Shown piece after piece: positions 6,398 through 12,982 of a stretch of DNA of 44,161 bases (position 1 is the stretch's first letter; each line of letters begins with the position of its first letter). The DNA lies in the IMG/VR virus record IMGVR_UViG_3300030333_004130, positions 1 through 44,161 of that record; one strand, given 5' to 3'. The position numbers and the translations under genes are program-made. The notes under the pieces were generated by a model, which was not told where the DNA came from, did no database searches, and was given only the letters and a program-made list of their open reading frames with translations. Source of the stretch: a virus.

Positions 6398-6754
6398 TTA
6401 ACTGGTTGCCGACTCATCGTTTTTGTGTCGTTCTCTGTCTTCGCAGAAGAAGCAGGTTTGGTGGAACTGGTCGAGTTTGGTTTTTCCATCGTGAGCGATG
6501 TGACCAGTCGTTGGGGTGAAGTTGCAGATTAGAGGCTCGCCTCTGTCTGCTTTTTCGTGTGCCAATTTGTTCATGAAGTAAAACTGATTTTCAGTTATCG
6601 GCAAATTAGGATGACCACCATTTCCAAGAGCGCATTGCGCCCAGTGGTTATCCATCAACGGATAAATATTCACAAGGTAGTCATGGAGTGCTTGAAGACT
6701 CCATTGGGGCAGGTTTCTGATATATCTAGGGGAGTAAATCACCTTCTTCTTCAT
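6398..6754 (-). CDS. Phage-type unknown protein, 118 aa
   Basis: Start moved from 6865 to 6754 (MKKKVIYSPRYI) because a TATA element sits at leaderless distance before it and the longer frame reads back through promoter and repeat. SLQALHDYLVNIYPLMDN resembles the core of the DUF7222-like protein at 5092-5439. Towards the C-terminus are His and Cys residues (H...H, CFFC) that could bind zinc. Single-gene unit ending at boundary repeat copy 5. Confidence 0.7.
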   Translation of the reverse strand: MKKKVIYSPRYIRNLPQWSLQALHDYLVNIYPLMDNHWAQCALGNGGHPNLPITENQFYFMNKLAHEKADRGEPLICNFTPTTGHIAHDGKTKLDQFHQTCFFCEDRERHKNDESATS

Positions 6755-6770
6755 ACCTATACTATTTTCC

Positions 6771-6786
6771 CTCAGTATATTATAGG
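6771..6786 (-). promoter_or_regulatory. TATA promoter for the 6754 gene
   Basis: Minus-strand CCTATAATATACTGAG, about 25 nt before the ATG at 6754. It directly adjoins boundary repeat copy 6. Confidence 0.65.
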
Positions 6787-6845
6787 GGTGAATTAATAGC
6801 AAAGCCACACCATATGGTGTGACACTTTGTAGCGTAGCGCACACC
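6787..6845. repeat. Boundary repeat copy 6, double hairpin
   Basis: GGTG (6787-6790) pairs with CACC (6808-6811); ATAT spacer; GGTGTG (6816-6821) pairs with CACACC (6840-6845). The right loop CTTTGTAGCGTAGCG matches that of copy 1. Confidence 0.75.
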
Positions 6846-6861
6846 CCGAAGGGTGGCATTA

Positions 6862-7047
6862 TCAATCAAAGTATGTAGTATATGCCTTGATATCGTATTC
6901 ACGATAGCCTTCTGCTCCACAGATGCAACAAGTGACTCTGAAAGTTATATGTGTTCCATCACCATAACACTCAACTTCTTGATGTTTAATATCATGATGG
7001 TCGCATTCCGGTTCATGGTCTAATTCCGGTTGAGGTAGGGATACCAT
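6862..7047 (-). CDS. Zinc-binding protein, 61 aa
   Basis: Contains CDHHDIKH followed by CYGD and CCICG, a His/Cys-rich arrangement likely to bind zinc. The longest frame starts at 7107, deep inside the preceding 41-aa gene. Start at 7047 (MVSLPQPEL) lies 14 nt after that gene's stop and is preferred; the longer start cannot be excluded. Last gene of a five-gene minus-strand unit. Function unknown. Confidence 0.65.
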   Translation of the reverse strand: MVSLPQPELDHEPECDHHDIKHQEVECYGDGTHITFRVTCCICGAEGYREYDIKAYTTYFD

Positions 7048-7060
7048 GTGATTCTCTATC

Positions 7061-7186
7061 CTATCCAAGATTCTCACCTTCCCATCCACAGTCTTCACAC
7101 CATGCATCTTGAATCAATCCCAAGTATGCACCTGTGATTATCACTTCTTTCTTACATCCTTCACATTCCATATCGTATTCCATCAT
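7061..7186 (-). CDS. Zinc-ribbon micro-protein, 41 aa
   Basis: MMEYDMECEGCKKEV... with CEGC and CEDC pairs 21 residues apart, a minimal zinc ribbon. The ATG overlaps the stop of the upstream gene (TGATG). The paired Cys motifs and coupled start make it convincing despite its size. Function unknown. Confidence 0.7.
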   Translation of the reverse strand: MMEYDMECEGCKKEVIITGAYLGLIQDAWCEDCGWEGENLG

Positions 7187-7365
7187 TCATCACTCCACAT
7201 TTCTCTATCACCATTAATATACCAAATCAACTCTTGAATAAATCTTGAAGATAACGAACCCATGCAATCTCCTTGCGAGTCATTTTTCCAATCTTCTACT
7301 CCCTCTTTCTTAGCGAGTTGCATTCTTATGTCTATTAGTGTATCAATCAAATCGTCTTTATTCAT
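7183..7365 (-). CDS. Small helical protein, 60 aa
   Basis: Start at 7365 (MNKDDLIDTLIDIRMQLAKK) overlaps the previous stop by ATGA and has a GGGGAGG site upstream. Amphipathic helix at the N-terminus, IQELIWYINGD near the end. No known family. Confidence 0.68.
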   Translation of the reverse strand: MNKDDLIDTLIDIRMQLAKKEGVEDWKNDSQGDCMGSLSSRFIQELIWYINGDREMWSDE

Positions 7366-7514
7366 TCTTCTTCGCCTCCCCACTTTCTTTTCTCGTAATC
7401 TGTTCTGTTTTTATCACTGCACTCCAAGCATTCATACCCTTCATTGATGAGCATAAACTCGCCGTAGTCTCCAACCCATCCGCAGGTGAAGCATTTTCTG
7501 TCGTCAGAATTCAT
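7362..7514 (-). CDS. Zinc-ribbon micro-protein, 50 aa
   Basis: MNSDDRKCFTCGWVGDYGEF..., with CFTC and CLEC pairs spaced like a rubredoxin-type or zinc-ribbon knuckle. Overlaps both neighbours by ATGA. C-terminus is highly charged. Function unknown. Confidence 0.72.
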   Translation of the reverse strand: MNSDDRKCFTCGWVGDYGEFMLINEGYECLECSDKNRTDYEKRKWGGEEE

Positions 7515-7897
7515 TCTTCTTCACCTCTTGCTTGCATCTTTCTCTCGAAATCACTAAATTTCATCTCGTTCAGTCTGACTAACCAATTCTTGTATTCACT
7601 GTTAAACTTCCTCTTGTCGTAGGTCGTCACATTACAATACCAATCAGCCTCTTTCAGCCTTTCACAAAACTCAAGAGTCATAGTTTCATAGAAATCTTCC
7701 TTGTTGTATATGGGGTTAACAAAATTACACAACAGCATCCTACGCCTAAACTCCTCAACAGTCATTTTCTCCCATACTCCAAATCCAGCACCTGCGTTCT
7801 GTGCTAATAGACCAAATCCTAATCCATTAACCAACTGTATCTCTGTTTCATGAAAGCCCTTCTCTTTTCCATCTACTATTCCAACTATTAGTGGCAT
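7511..7897 (-). CDS. Unknown protein, 128 aa
   Basis: First gene of the five-gene unit; its ATG is about 24 nt after the TATA element at 7914-7927. The N-terminal part is hydrophobic and Gly-rich (IVGIVDGKEKGF; LVNGLGFGLLAQNAGAGFG) and the rest is charged and helical. No signal peptide or family recognised. Confidence 0.72.
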   Translation of the reverse strand: MPLIVGIVDGKEKGFHETEIQLVNGLGFGLLAQNAGAGFGVWEKMTVEEFRRRMLLCNFVNPIYNKEDFYETMTLEFCERLKEADWYCNVTTYDKRKFNSEYKNWLVRLNEMKFSDFERKMQARGEEE

Positions 7898-7913
7898 GTC
7901 TTCCGTAAAACAT

Positions 7914-7927
7914 CTCGGTATATGAGG
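7914..7927 (-). promoter_or_regulatory. TATA promoter for the 7897 gene
   Basis: Minus-strand CCTCATATACCGAG, identical to the element before the gene at 4710. First promoter of the leftward arm, at leaderless distance from the ATG. Confidence 0.7.
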
Positions 7928-7980
7928 TCAGTAGTGTCTACGACACACACAAAAGTTGACTGACCATATGGTTGTAAAGT
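7926..7980. repeat. Boundary repeat copy 7
   Basis: GGTCAGT (7926-7932) pairs with ACTGACC (7959-7965), ATAT spacer, then GGTTGTAAAG without a clear partner. The loop carries GTCTACGAC, also present in copy 2 (4748-4756). This copy faces the divergent region rather than another gene end. Confidence 0.65.
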
Positions 7981-8032
7981 CAGAGATAAGAATGAACAGT
8001 TATTTTTGGCATGTTTCTATGGGTGGTCAGGC

Positions 8033-8047
8033 TTTTATATACCGAGG
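8033..8047 (+). promoter_or_regulatory. Plus-strand TATA promoter for a candidate ncRNA
   Basis: TTTTATATACCGAGG, the same element as in the leftward arm but on the plus strand. The predicted start site (about 26 nt on) falls at the beginning of a long paired structure, and the first ATG downstream (ATG AAG TAG) is not a gene. Confidence 0.6.
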
Positions 8048-8057
8048 ATTCCAAAGA

Positions 8058-8205
8058 CTGGTATCTAAGATGAAGTAGATTTCCTAAGAAGAACACTTCA
8101 TTTACGCAACAGATTCCATACCCGCTTTAATCCGACAACTGCTAATTGTCCTTAATTATAGATACCGGAATTTGTTAACAGTAGTAAGAGTCAATCTCGA
8201 CTCTC
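8058..8205 (+). ncRNA. Candidate structured non-coding RNA
   Basis: A 10-bp closing helix, CTGGTATCTA (8058-8067) with TAGATACCGG (8159-8168), encloses two hairpins. The first is 8068-8076 with 8095-8103 (9 bp including ATGAAGT/ACTTCAT); the second is GACAA (8134-8138) with TTGTC (8146-8150). A trailing hairpin AGAGTC/GACTCT ends near 8205. The structure begins where transcription from the TATA element at 8033-8047 should start, and no open frame crosses it. Role unknown: regulator of replication, packaging or host functions are possibilities. The closing helix was found by eye and needs covariation support. Confidence 0.5.
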
Positions 8206-8595
8206 CTATATGTATAATATATGACATATGTATTATGGATATCTAATGACATATATTCATAGTTCATATCGTAGTCTGATTACAGGTTTACCTAATATTC
8301 TCATATATTCTCAATATTCTCATTGAGTGATAAAAAAGAAATGTGCGAAATTAGGCTGTAATTAATGATTTTAATTAATATTCTCATATTATCATTATTA
8401 TCATACCTACTACTACTACTCTATGTTACATATTCTCCTCCTCTCTCTCCTTGAGGGTAGTGATAAAATTGAGAAAATGAGAAAATTGGCAAAAAACGCA
8501 ACACTGCGTTGAAGTTGTATTTTCTCATAGTGTGATAAAATAATGATAATAAGATTCAAGCCGTGTGAACGGTTCGTAAATACGGGTGATTAACG
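8206..8595. other. AT-rich divergence region, candidate replication origin
   Basis: About 390 bases with no gene, very AT-rich. It lies between the leftward and rightward gene arms. TATTCTCA occurs at 8296-8303, 8306-8313, 8315-8322 and 8379-8386. Variants are TATTCTCC near 8431 and TTTTCTCA at 8520-8527, and the inverse orientation appears as TGAGAAAATGAGAAAAT near 8469. There are also two copies of ATGACATAT (8222 and 8249 regions) and a hairpin AACGCA-acac-TGCGTT (8495-8510). Iteron-like repeats in an AT-rich divergence point suggest an origin or a control region. The promoter of the 8596 gene probably lies near 8528-8550 (GATAAAATAATGATAATAAG). Confidence 0.45.
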
Positions 8596-8928
8596 ATGAC
8601 AGATGAAGAAAGAAAACAAGGTTGGGGCGGAAAGCCACAAGAGAACCAAACGCAAAATAACATGACAGACTCACAGCGAAAGATTGCTGATGTTTGTGAT
8701 GACATGAAGAATATGCTGCTTGGGAAGAATGAACAGTATGGTGATTCAGTTTTGAATCCAAAGAGGTTCTTCTCACATGCAGAACAAGACGAGCAAATCA
8801 AAGTCAGAATTGATGACAAGTTGAATAGACTTGTTCACGGTAATGACTCACTAGAATCAGATGATGATATCATCATGGACTTGATTGGATATCTGACTCT
8901 ACTCCTAGTTTACAGGAGGAATAAGTAA
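8596..8928 (+). CDS. Nucleotide-modification-associated domain 1 (DUF1599)-like protein, 110 aa
   Basis: First gene of the rightward arm. After a polar N-terminus (about 25 residues) comes LLGKNEQYGDSVLNPKRFF, then RIDDKLNRLVHGND and a DDIIMDLIGYLTLLLVYR helix. This is the pattern of the PF07659/DUF1599 family (K-N-x-x-Y-G-D-S, R-x-D-K-x-x-R, D-x-x-x-D-L-x-G-Y). These small proteins are common in phages and have been linked by context to modified or salvaged nucleotides; the reaction here is unknown. Start has only a weak ribosome-binding site (GGGTGATTAACG). Confidence 0.7.
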   Translation: MTDEERKQGWGGKPQENQTQNNMTDSQRKIADVCDDMKNMLLGKNEQYGDSVLNPKRFFSHAEQDEQIKVRIDDKLNRLVHGNDSLESDDDIIMDLIGYLTLLLVYRRNK

Positions 8929-9277
8929 ACATAACACTCCTATGTCACTCAGAGAACCTATGGAATTCTTAGCGGGGTTTCGGTGAGTGATGGAGAATCG
9001 GGGGTTTACCAAATAATAAGGAATTGAAGATACTAGAGTTTTATCAGATTTCGAGAACGCTGAACTTAGCAGTAAGGCAAGTATTGGATGAAAATGTGTT
9101 CGACTGCTTTAGGAACAAGTAGTTGGCTGTCCGGTATAAAAAATACAGCAGGATAATGCAGATATGTGAAATAAAATTGGTCGAGTTTTCTCTGACTTGG
9201 CTGTTCCCTAACTCGTAGGAATGGGCATAGAACCTATACCTTCCCCCCTTCAATATAATTCAAATGAGATGATAAAT
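8929..9277. other. Gene-poor stretch with weak promoter-like sequence
   Basis: No convincing gene. It contains a TTG-initiated 32-codon frame (9024-9122) and a 20-codon frame after GTATAAAAAATAC (9136-9148), both without recognisable features. The GTATAAAAAATAC stretch may be a TATA element for the gene at 9278, leaving a leader of about 110 nt. Confidence 0.4.
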
Positions 9278-9778
9278 ATGCCATACAAACACTGCCTGAA
9301 AATAATGGAAGATGGACATAGATGCAATGCGCAATTCTTTGTTCCAACTAACCTTCACCCTCTGAAATTCTGCCCTGAGCATGAAAATCCAAAGGGTAGA
9401 AATCTTAGAAAGAGACATGCAGAAACAGAGCGTTTGCATGACTTCGTAGTTGAGTTACAAACTACTATTCCAAAAATGAAAGAAACATTGAGAACTCTCC
9501 AATTAGAGAATAGTAAGATGCTCACTAGAATAGATGACTTAGAAGTTCTACTGAATGAGGAAACAGCAGTCAAGACTATCAATAAGGCTAAGACTGATTT
9601 GGAGTCTCTGAAGGAAGAACTGAAAACTAATAAAGAGCAAATAGACACCTATTTTGAAAGCATGATAATGGATATCAGAAAGGTGGAAAAGGAGAATGCA
9701 ATCGGTGAATCCGATTTTGCTAAACTCCAAAGACAAATAACAACTCTTGGCAATCGTGTCAGGAAGTTACAAGAGTAG
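9278..9778 (+). CDS. Zinc-knuckle plus coiled-coil protein, 166 aa
   Basis: Start at 9278 (MPYKHCLKIMEDG) is preferred to 9221 because it opens directly on a Cys/His domain. C6, C16, C32 and H35 (CLKIMEDGHRC...FCPEH) likely bind zinc. The rest (from about residue 50) is a long Leu/Glu/Lys-rich heptad region, probably an extended coiled coil, suggesting an oligomer or scaffold. It stands alone between two gene-poor stretches. Function unknown. Confidence 0.7.
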   Translation: MPYKHCLKIMEDGHRCNAQFFVPTNLHPLKFCPEHENPKGRNLRKRHAETERLHDFVVELQTTIPKMKETLRTLQLENSKMLTRIDDLEVLLNEETAVKTINKAKTDLESLKEELKTNKEQIDTYFESMIMDIRKVEKENAIGESDFAKLQRQITTLGNRVRKLQE

Positions 9779-10122
9779 TTAATACTCAACAGTCGGTTTA
9801 CTGTGATAAAAAATGCAAACAATTTCACTTAACAGTAGTTGTAAATGATTCTCTCTCCGCAACGCATTTTTCCGACATCACACTCACAACATATCAGACG
9901 GGAGAATACGGTAAAGTCATAAAAATCACCCGTTCCATTGTAGCCGTATACATAATTGGTGTTTCTGATATAAGTAAGAGCAGAGTTTTATTGTGAATAA
10001 AAAAGGTCGAAGTTTTTTGGTTATTTCTGTGGTCGAACATTGGTGACAATACAATGTTTTATCTTAGCAATGTAGGCTGTGGTGGCCTTGACCTTTCTCT
10101 GCTAACCAATAAGGTGATTAAA
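9779..10122. other. Gene-poor stretch before the main operon
   Basis: About 340 bases without a gene. A short CAGT/ACTG hairpin and A-rich run follow the preceding stop (9790-9815) and might end that transcript. Further on, T-rich and TTTTATTGTG-like stretches (near 9990) and GGTCGAAGTTTTTTGG may be promoter parts. No repeat copy of the leftward-arm type is present. Confidence 0.4.
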
Positions 10123-10290
10123 ATGAAAATAATAAGAATAGAAAGAACGAATGTATGTAGTGTTTGCAACGGAACAGGAACGGCAGTTTCATTTACCGAT
10201 TGTGGTGAGAAAGAACCTGTCCCTTGTCTGTGCTTGTGCGAGCAAGAGTATGACGAGTGGTTGGCACTACATGGAATTGAAGAAGAATGA
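10123..10290 (+). CDS. Cys-rich small protein, 55 aa
   Basis: Start at 10123 (MKIIRIERTN) follows the ribosome-binding site AAGGTGAT. The CSVCNGTG motif resembles a DnaJ-type zinc knuckle half; a second Cys cluster CLCLC lies near residue 39. Overlaps the next gene by ATGA. Function unknown. Confidence 0.72.
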   Translation: MKIIRIERTNVCSVCNGTGTAVSFTDCGEKEPVPCLCLCEQEYDEWLALHGIEEE

Positions 10291-10574
10291 AGGGGTATAT
10301 CAGATTCACAAATGGCATAGTAGCCATTGAGGAAATCCAAGCATTTACTTGGAGACCTTTGAGTGAAGATGACCCCTTAATGGATAAATTCAGAAACAAA
10401 GAACATGCTCATCTTGACAAGTTCTTTAGTATACTGATTTTCCTAAGTAGTGGTCAGAAGTTTATGACTGCTACAACACAAAACAACTTGAATGACATGA
10501 TTGATAGATTTAAGTTTAGAAATAAAGGTGAAGCATATGAATATGGTAATGAATATAATGAAGAGGAAATCTGA
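10287..10574 (+). CDS. Unknown protein, 95 aa
   Basis: MKGYIRFTNGIVAIEEIQAFTW: a beta-rich opening, then helices and an acidic tail (EYGNEYNEEE). It resembles short regulatory or beta-sheet proteins such as that at 20351-20584, which also begins with strands and has an EVSAY/EEIQAF-like segment, but homology is uncertain. Confidence 0.65.
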   Translation: MKGYIRFTNGIVAIEEIQAFTWRPLSEDDPLMDKFRNKEHAHLDKFFSILIFLSSGQKFMTATTQNNLNDMIDRFKFRNKGEAYEYGNEYNEEEI

Positions 10575-10833
10575 TGATTATCCTTACTGCATAGATATTG
10601 GTTATTGGGGTCTGAAAGGACTACCCCATGACATAGATGAACTAGTATACTACTGTGGTAGGGTTGACCTTCAGAACATAATAGATGATGAACAAAGAAT
10701 GTATAAAATGGAAAATCGCTTTAGAAGAACGAAGCGACTTGTTAATGCAAGCAAAAGAATTGGTATGTTTCTAATACAGGCATACCTGACAATGATTCCC
10801 AAAGATGAATTTCAAGGGAGGTATAGACAATGA
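10537..10833 (+). CDS. Unknown protein, about 98 aa
   Basis: Frame with several in-phase ATGs. 10537 is chosen because GGTGA stands 5 nt before it; 10558 is an alternative closer to the upstream stop. The body has YCIDIGYWGLKGLP and a basic region (ENRFRRTKRLVNASKR). Overlaps both neighbours. No known family. Confidence 0.6.
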   Translation: MNMVMNIMKRKSDDYPYCIDIGYWGLKGLPHDIDELVYYCGRVDLQNIIDDEQRMYKMENRFRRTKRLVNASKRIGMFLIQAYLTMIPKDEFQGRYRQ

Positions 10834-10991
10834 TAAGAATGATAATGAATGATATGAAGAAAGCAATACTCGGAAAGAGACCAAACATAATGGAAGATTA
10901 TGAACATTGGACTAGGGTGTTTGGTCGTGCAGACTTTATTAAGTCTCAGAAGATGATTAAGCAAGCAGAAGAAGATGGATGGGAGTGGTAA
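10830..10991 (+). CDS. Small basic helical protein, 53 aa
   Basis: MIRMIMNDMKKAILGKRPN..., charged and helical, ending EEDGWEW. Its ATG overlaps the preceding stop (ATGA at 10830-10833) and it ends 3 nt before the next start. Function unknown. Confidence 0.6.
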   Translation: MIRMIMNDMKKAILGKRPNIMEDYEHWTRVFGRADFIKSQKMIKQAEEDGWEW

Positions 10992-10993
10992 AT

Positions 10994-11236
10994 ATGGATG
11001 TAGAATTTAGATTAGTGAATGACCCAACAATGCCACCGATAATCATGACGATGGATGAGAATGATATGCCGAAAGTTATCCTAAATGCAGAACATAGGAT
11101 TTGGCTGTCACTACATCGTAAGACAATTGGTGGATGTGCGGAAGCACTCTTTGGTAAGATAAACGAACTGCTTACTGCTTTCCTAGCAGAGCAGAGAAGT
11201 TATGAGATGATGGATAGAACTGATGAACATGAGTAA
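10994..11236 (+). CDS. Unknown protein, 80 aa
   Basis: Start at 10994 (MDVEFRLVND). A beta-hairpin opening (PIIMTMDENDMPKVILN) is followed by helices with a Cys (GGCAEALFGKINELL). No motif. Overlaps the zinc-ribbon gene after it by 8 nt. Confidence 0.65.
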   Translation: MDVEFRLVNDPTMPPIIMTMDENDMPKVILNAEHRIWLSLHRKTIGGCAEALFGKINELLTAFLAEQRSYEMMDRTDEHE

Positions 11237-11348
11237 AGAAGTTGGAAGATGTGCAAAATGTGGAAGGATGGGAATTCTTTGGAAGTCCTTTACTGGACAA
11301 GGTATCCTTTGCAAAGCGTGTTCCAAGAAACAATATGTAGGTGAATAA
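11229..11348 (+). CDS. Zinc-ribbon micro-protein, 39 aa
   Basis: MSKEVGRCAKCGRMGILW..., with CAKC and CKAC pairs 17 residues apart: a complete minimal zinc ribbon. It lies between two coupled genes. Function unknown; may bind nucleic acid or host protein. Confidence 0.7.
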   Translation: MSKEVGRCAKCGRMGILWKSFTGQGILCKACSKKQYVGE

Positions 11349-11350
11349 AA

Positions 11351-12469
11351 ATGGAAACAGAATATATACAGGCAAAAAGAGAATTAGGAAATGGTAGATG
11401 GGATAAGAAACTGCGAGAAAACATGGTTTCTCTTTCAGTTGCTGATAACTATGATGAAGCAAAGCATGAATGGATTGCAACAGGAGAAGTTTGGTGGAGA
11501 GGCATTGGCACTCCTAGACCTGATTGGGCAAATGACCATCCTGACAAGTGCTTATGTGACCATCACATCGTATATCATTTCGAGATACATAACACTGAGA
11601 ATGGTGCAAGAGAGTGTGTTGGTTCAGACCACATTAACTCTTACATGATTCTTAGGGCGATTGTTGAAGAAACTGGAATGGATGTTGGTGCAATTACTGA
11701 GGATATGATTCAGGAATGGATTGATGTTAGGGTTGCTTCTTTGATGAAGGATGCTTGGTGGAGAGCAAATGGTGAAGATTTCACACAGTTGTTTGATGAA
11801 GTCAAGGAGTTGGATTTGAGAATCAATGTTCGTAGGACAGGTAGATACATGTTCGATAAGACATTGGGTATCACTGTTCCACAGACTAAGATTCGTAAGA
11901 AGGGAAAGGGTGTTGTTGGCACTGAGGATTACGAGATGGCTTCTATCGTTTGGCGATGGAATCATCCTGACAATCCAAAGGCTCAGATTAACACGAAGGG
12001 TTTCCCTAATGAGAGACTACTGACTGATATGACTATCTTCAAGGCGTTGATTGAAAGACATAAGGAAACAGTTGCCGAAGAGGATGAGGTCATTGAGAGT
12101 AAGAGACTTCAGAATGAATCTTATCGAAAGCAAGCCGCTATCAGAAATAGTGTCCTTCGTGAGAAGAAGGAAAAGGAATTCAGGGAGTCGTGTGAATACC
12201 TAGACATCCCTGTGTTCACGATAGATATGGCATTCAATGATTGGGAAAAGAGATTCTTAACGGATGTTGAAGGTAGAATTCTAAGACGAAAAGAACTGTC
12301 TCCCCGCCAAGTTGATAAGATAAAATCCATCTATGAGCGTTATAATGATAAGCCAACAGAGCGTCAGGTGAATTACCTGCGGTCTTTGGGATATGAAGGT
12401 GACATTTCTACACTAACAAAAGGAAAAGTATCTTCACTAATTGACGAGATGAAGGAGGAAGAACAATGA
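11351..12469 (+). CDS. Zinc-containing phage protein with C-terminal PTERQ domain, 372 aa
   Basis: The N-terminal part holds CLCDHHIVYHFEIHN and ARECVGSDHI. This Cys/His plus VGS-(D)-(H/C)-I arrangement is seen in phage proteins of unknown function with a zinc-binding insert. The middle is charged and helical. The C-terminal 30 residues, PTERQVNYLRSLGYEGDI and KGKVSSLIDEM, match a short helical module common at the ends of phage and plasmid DNA-interacting proteins. Together these suggest a DNA-metabolism role, without a defined activity. Overlaps the coiled-coil gene that follows. Confidence 0.7.
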   Translation: METEYIQAKRELGNGRWDKKLRENMVSLSVADNYDEAKHEWIATGEVWWRGIGTPRPDWANDHPDKCLCDHHIVYHFEIHNTENGARECVGSDHINSYMILRAIVEETGMDVGAITEDMIQEWIDVRVASLMKDAWWRANGEDFTQLFDEVKELDLRINVRRTGRYMFDKTLGITVPQTKIRKKGKGVVGTEDYEMASIVWRWNHPDNPKAQINTKGFPNERLLTDMTIFKALIERHKETVAEEDEVIESKRLQNESYRKQAAIRNSVLREKKEKEFRESCEYLDIPVFTIDMAFNDWEKRFLTDVEGRILRRKELSPRQVDKIKSIYERYNDKPTERQVNYLRSLGYEGDISTLTKGKVSSLIDEMKEEEQ

Positions 12470-12687
12470 CAACAAAAAAGAAAACAGAAACGAAAAAGAC
12501 CGAAAAGAAGGCAGACGAGAAGGATGCTCGTATTGAGGAACTTGAACAAATGCTTGTTCAGAACAATACGAACATTCAGACTCTAGTGAACACAGCAAAC
12601 AACTACATTGCGCTGTGTCAACACTACGAGCAGACCATCAACATCTTGACTGGTCGAATTCAAGAACTGACAAGAAAGAATGAATAA
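12466..12687 (+). CDS. Lys-rich coiled-coil protein, 73 aa
   Basis: The first 22 residues are mostly Lys, Thr and Glu; then a heptad pattern (IEELEQMLVQNNTNIQTLV...INILTGRIQEL) indicates a coiled coil. It may be a small scaffold or oligomer. Coupled to the gene before it by ATGA and stops just before the ubiquitin-like gene. Confidence 0.68.
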   Translation: MTTKKKTETKKTEKKADEKDARIEELEQMLVQNNTNIQTLVNTANNYIALCQHYEQTINILTGRIQELTRKNE

Positions 12688-12703
12688 AAATGGAGGAAAA
12701 AAC

Positions 12704-12904
12704 ATGAAATTGATAATTGCAAATGAAACAGGACATACAGAAATGGAAGTGAACTATGTGTCTGCCATCGAGCAGATAAATGACCACCCTACACATTGGG
12801 TGTTCATTGATGGGGATATGGTTCTAAGGGAGAATATCCCTGATGTCAATTGGGAAACCGTTGACGAAGTTCGCCTACAACAAGCAGTAGTTGGCGGATG
12901 CTAG
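12704..12904 (+). CDS. Ubiquitin/ThiS-like protein ending Gly-Gly-Cys, 66 aa
   Basis: Candidate beta-grasp modifier. It opens with strand MKLIIANE and a second strand (TEMEV). Next come a short helix, strands around WVFIDGDMVL, and a terminal DEVRLQQAVVGGC. That ending closely resembles the MoaD/ThiS/ubiquitin-type end (D-E-V-x-L-x-x-A-V-x-G-G) with one extra residue, Cys66, after Gly64-Gly65. Start at 12704 has a strong GGAGG site. In known systems an E1-like enzyme adenylates the Gly-Gly end and a JAMM protease trims or removes the tag. Both enzyme types are encoded downstream (17494-18099, 19607-20161). Fold assignment is by eye; a chance GG end is possible. Confidence 0.5.
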   Translation: MKLIIANETGHTEMEVNYVSAIEQINDHPTHWVFIDGDMVLRENIPDVNWETVDEVRLQQAVVGGC

Positions 12905-12934
12905 AGTAACACGCAAAACAAGTCTTAGCAGTAG

Positions 12935-12982
12935 TTAGATTGACTGCCTAGTGGGTGCAAAGCCCACTTCAAATCTAAGGAG
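12935..12982 (+). promoter_or_regulatory. Nested stem-loop in the leader of the RNR gene
   Basis: TTAGATT (12935-12941) pairs with AATCTAA (12972-12978). Within it AGTGGG (12950-12955) pairs with CCCACT (12963-12968), extended by a T-G pair, around the loop GCAAA. The outer stem runs into the ribosome-binding site AGGAG (12978-12982) of the ribonucleotide reductase, so folding could limit translation. It is too small for a standard cobalamin riboswitch. Confidence 0.5.

Noticed and set aside
8206-8595. CRISPR array in the AT-rich region
   Set aside because: The repeated units are 8 bases long and spaced by 1-60 bases; there are no regular repeats of 25-40 bases with unique spacers.
9024-9122. 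TTG-started 32-codon frame with fairly normal codon use
   Set aside because: No homologous feature, no clear ribosome-binding site and no overlap with neighbours; mentioned only as part of the gene-poor stretch.
9156-9218. 20-codon frame after GTATAAAAAATAC
   Set aside because: Spacing to the TATA-like box is suitable, but the peptide has no features and the length is within chance.
12935-12982. tRNA or cobalamin riboswitch in the RNR leader
   Set aside because: The stems do not make a cloverleaf, there is no T-arm GTTCGA, and it lacks the size and B12-box of a cobalamin riboswitch.
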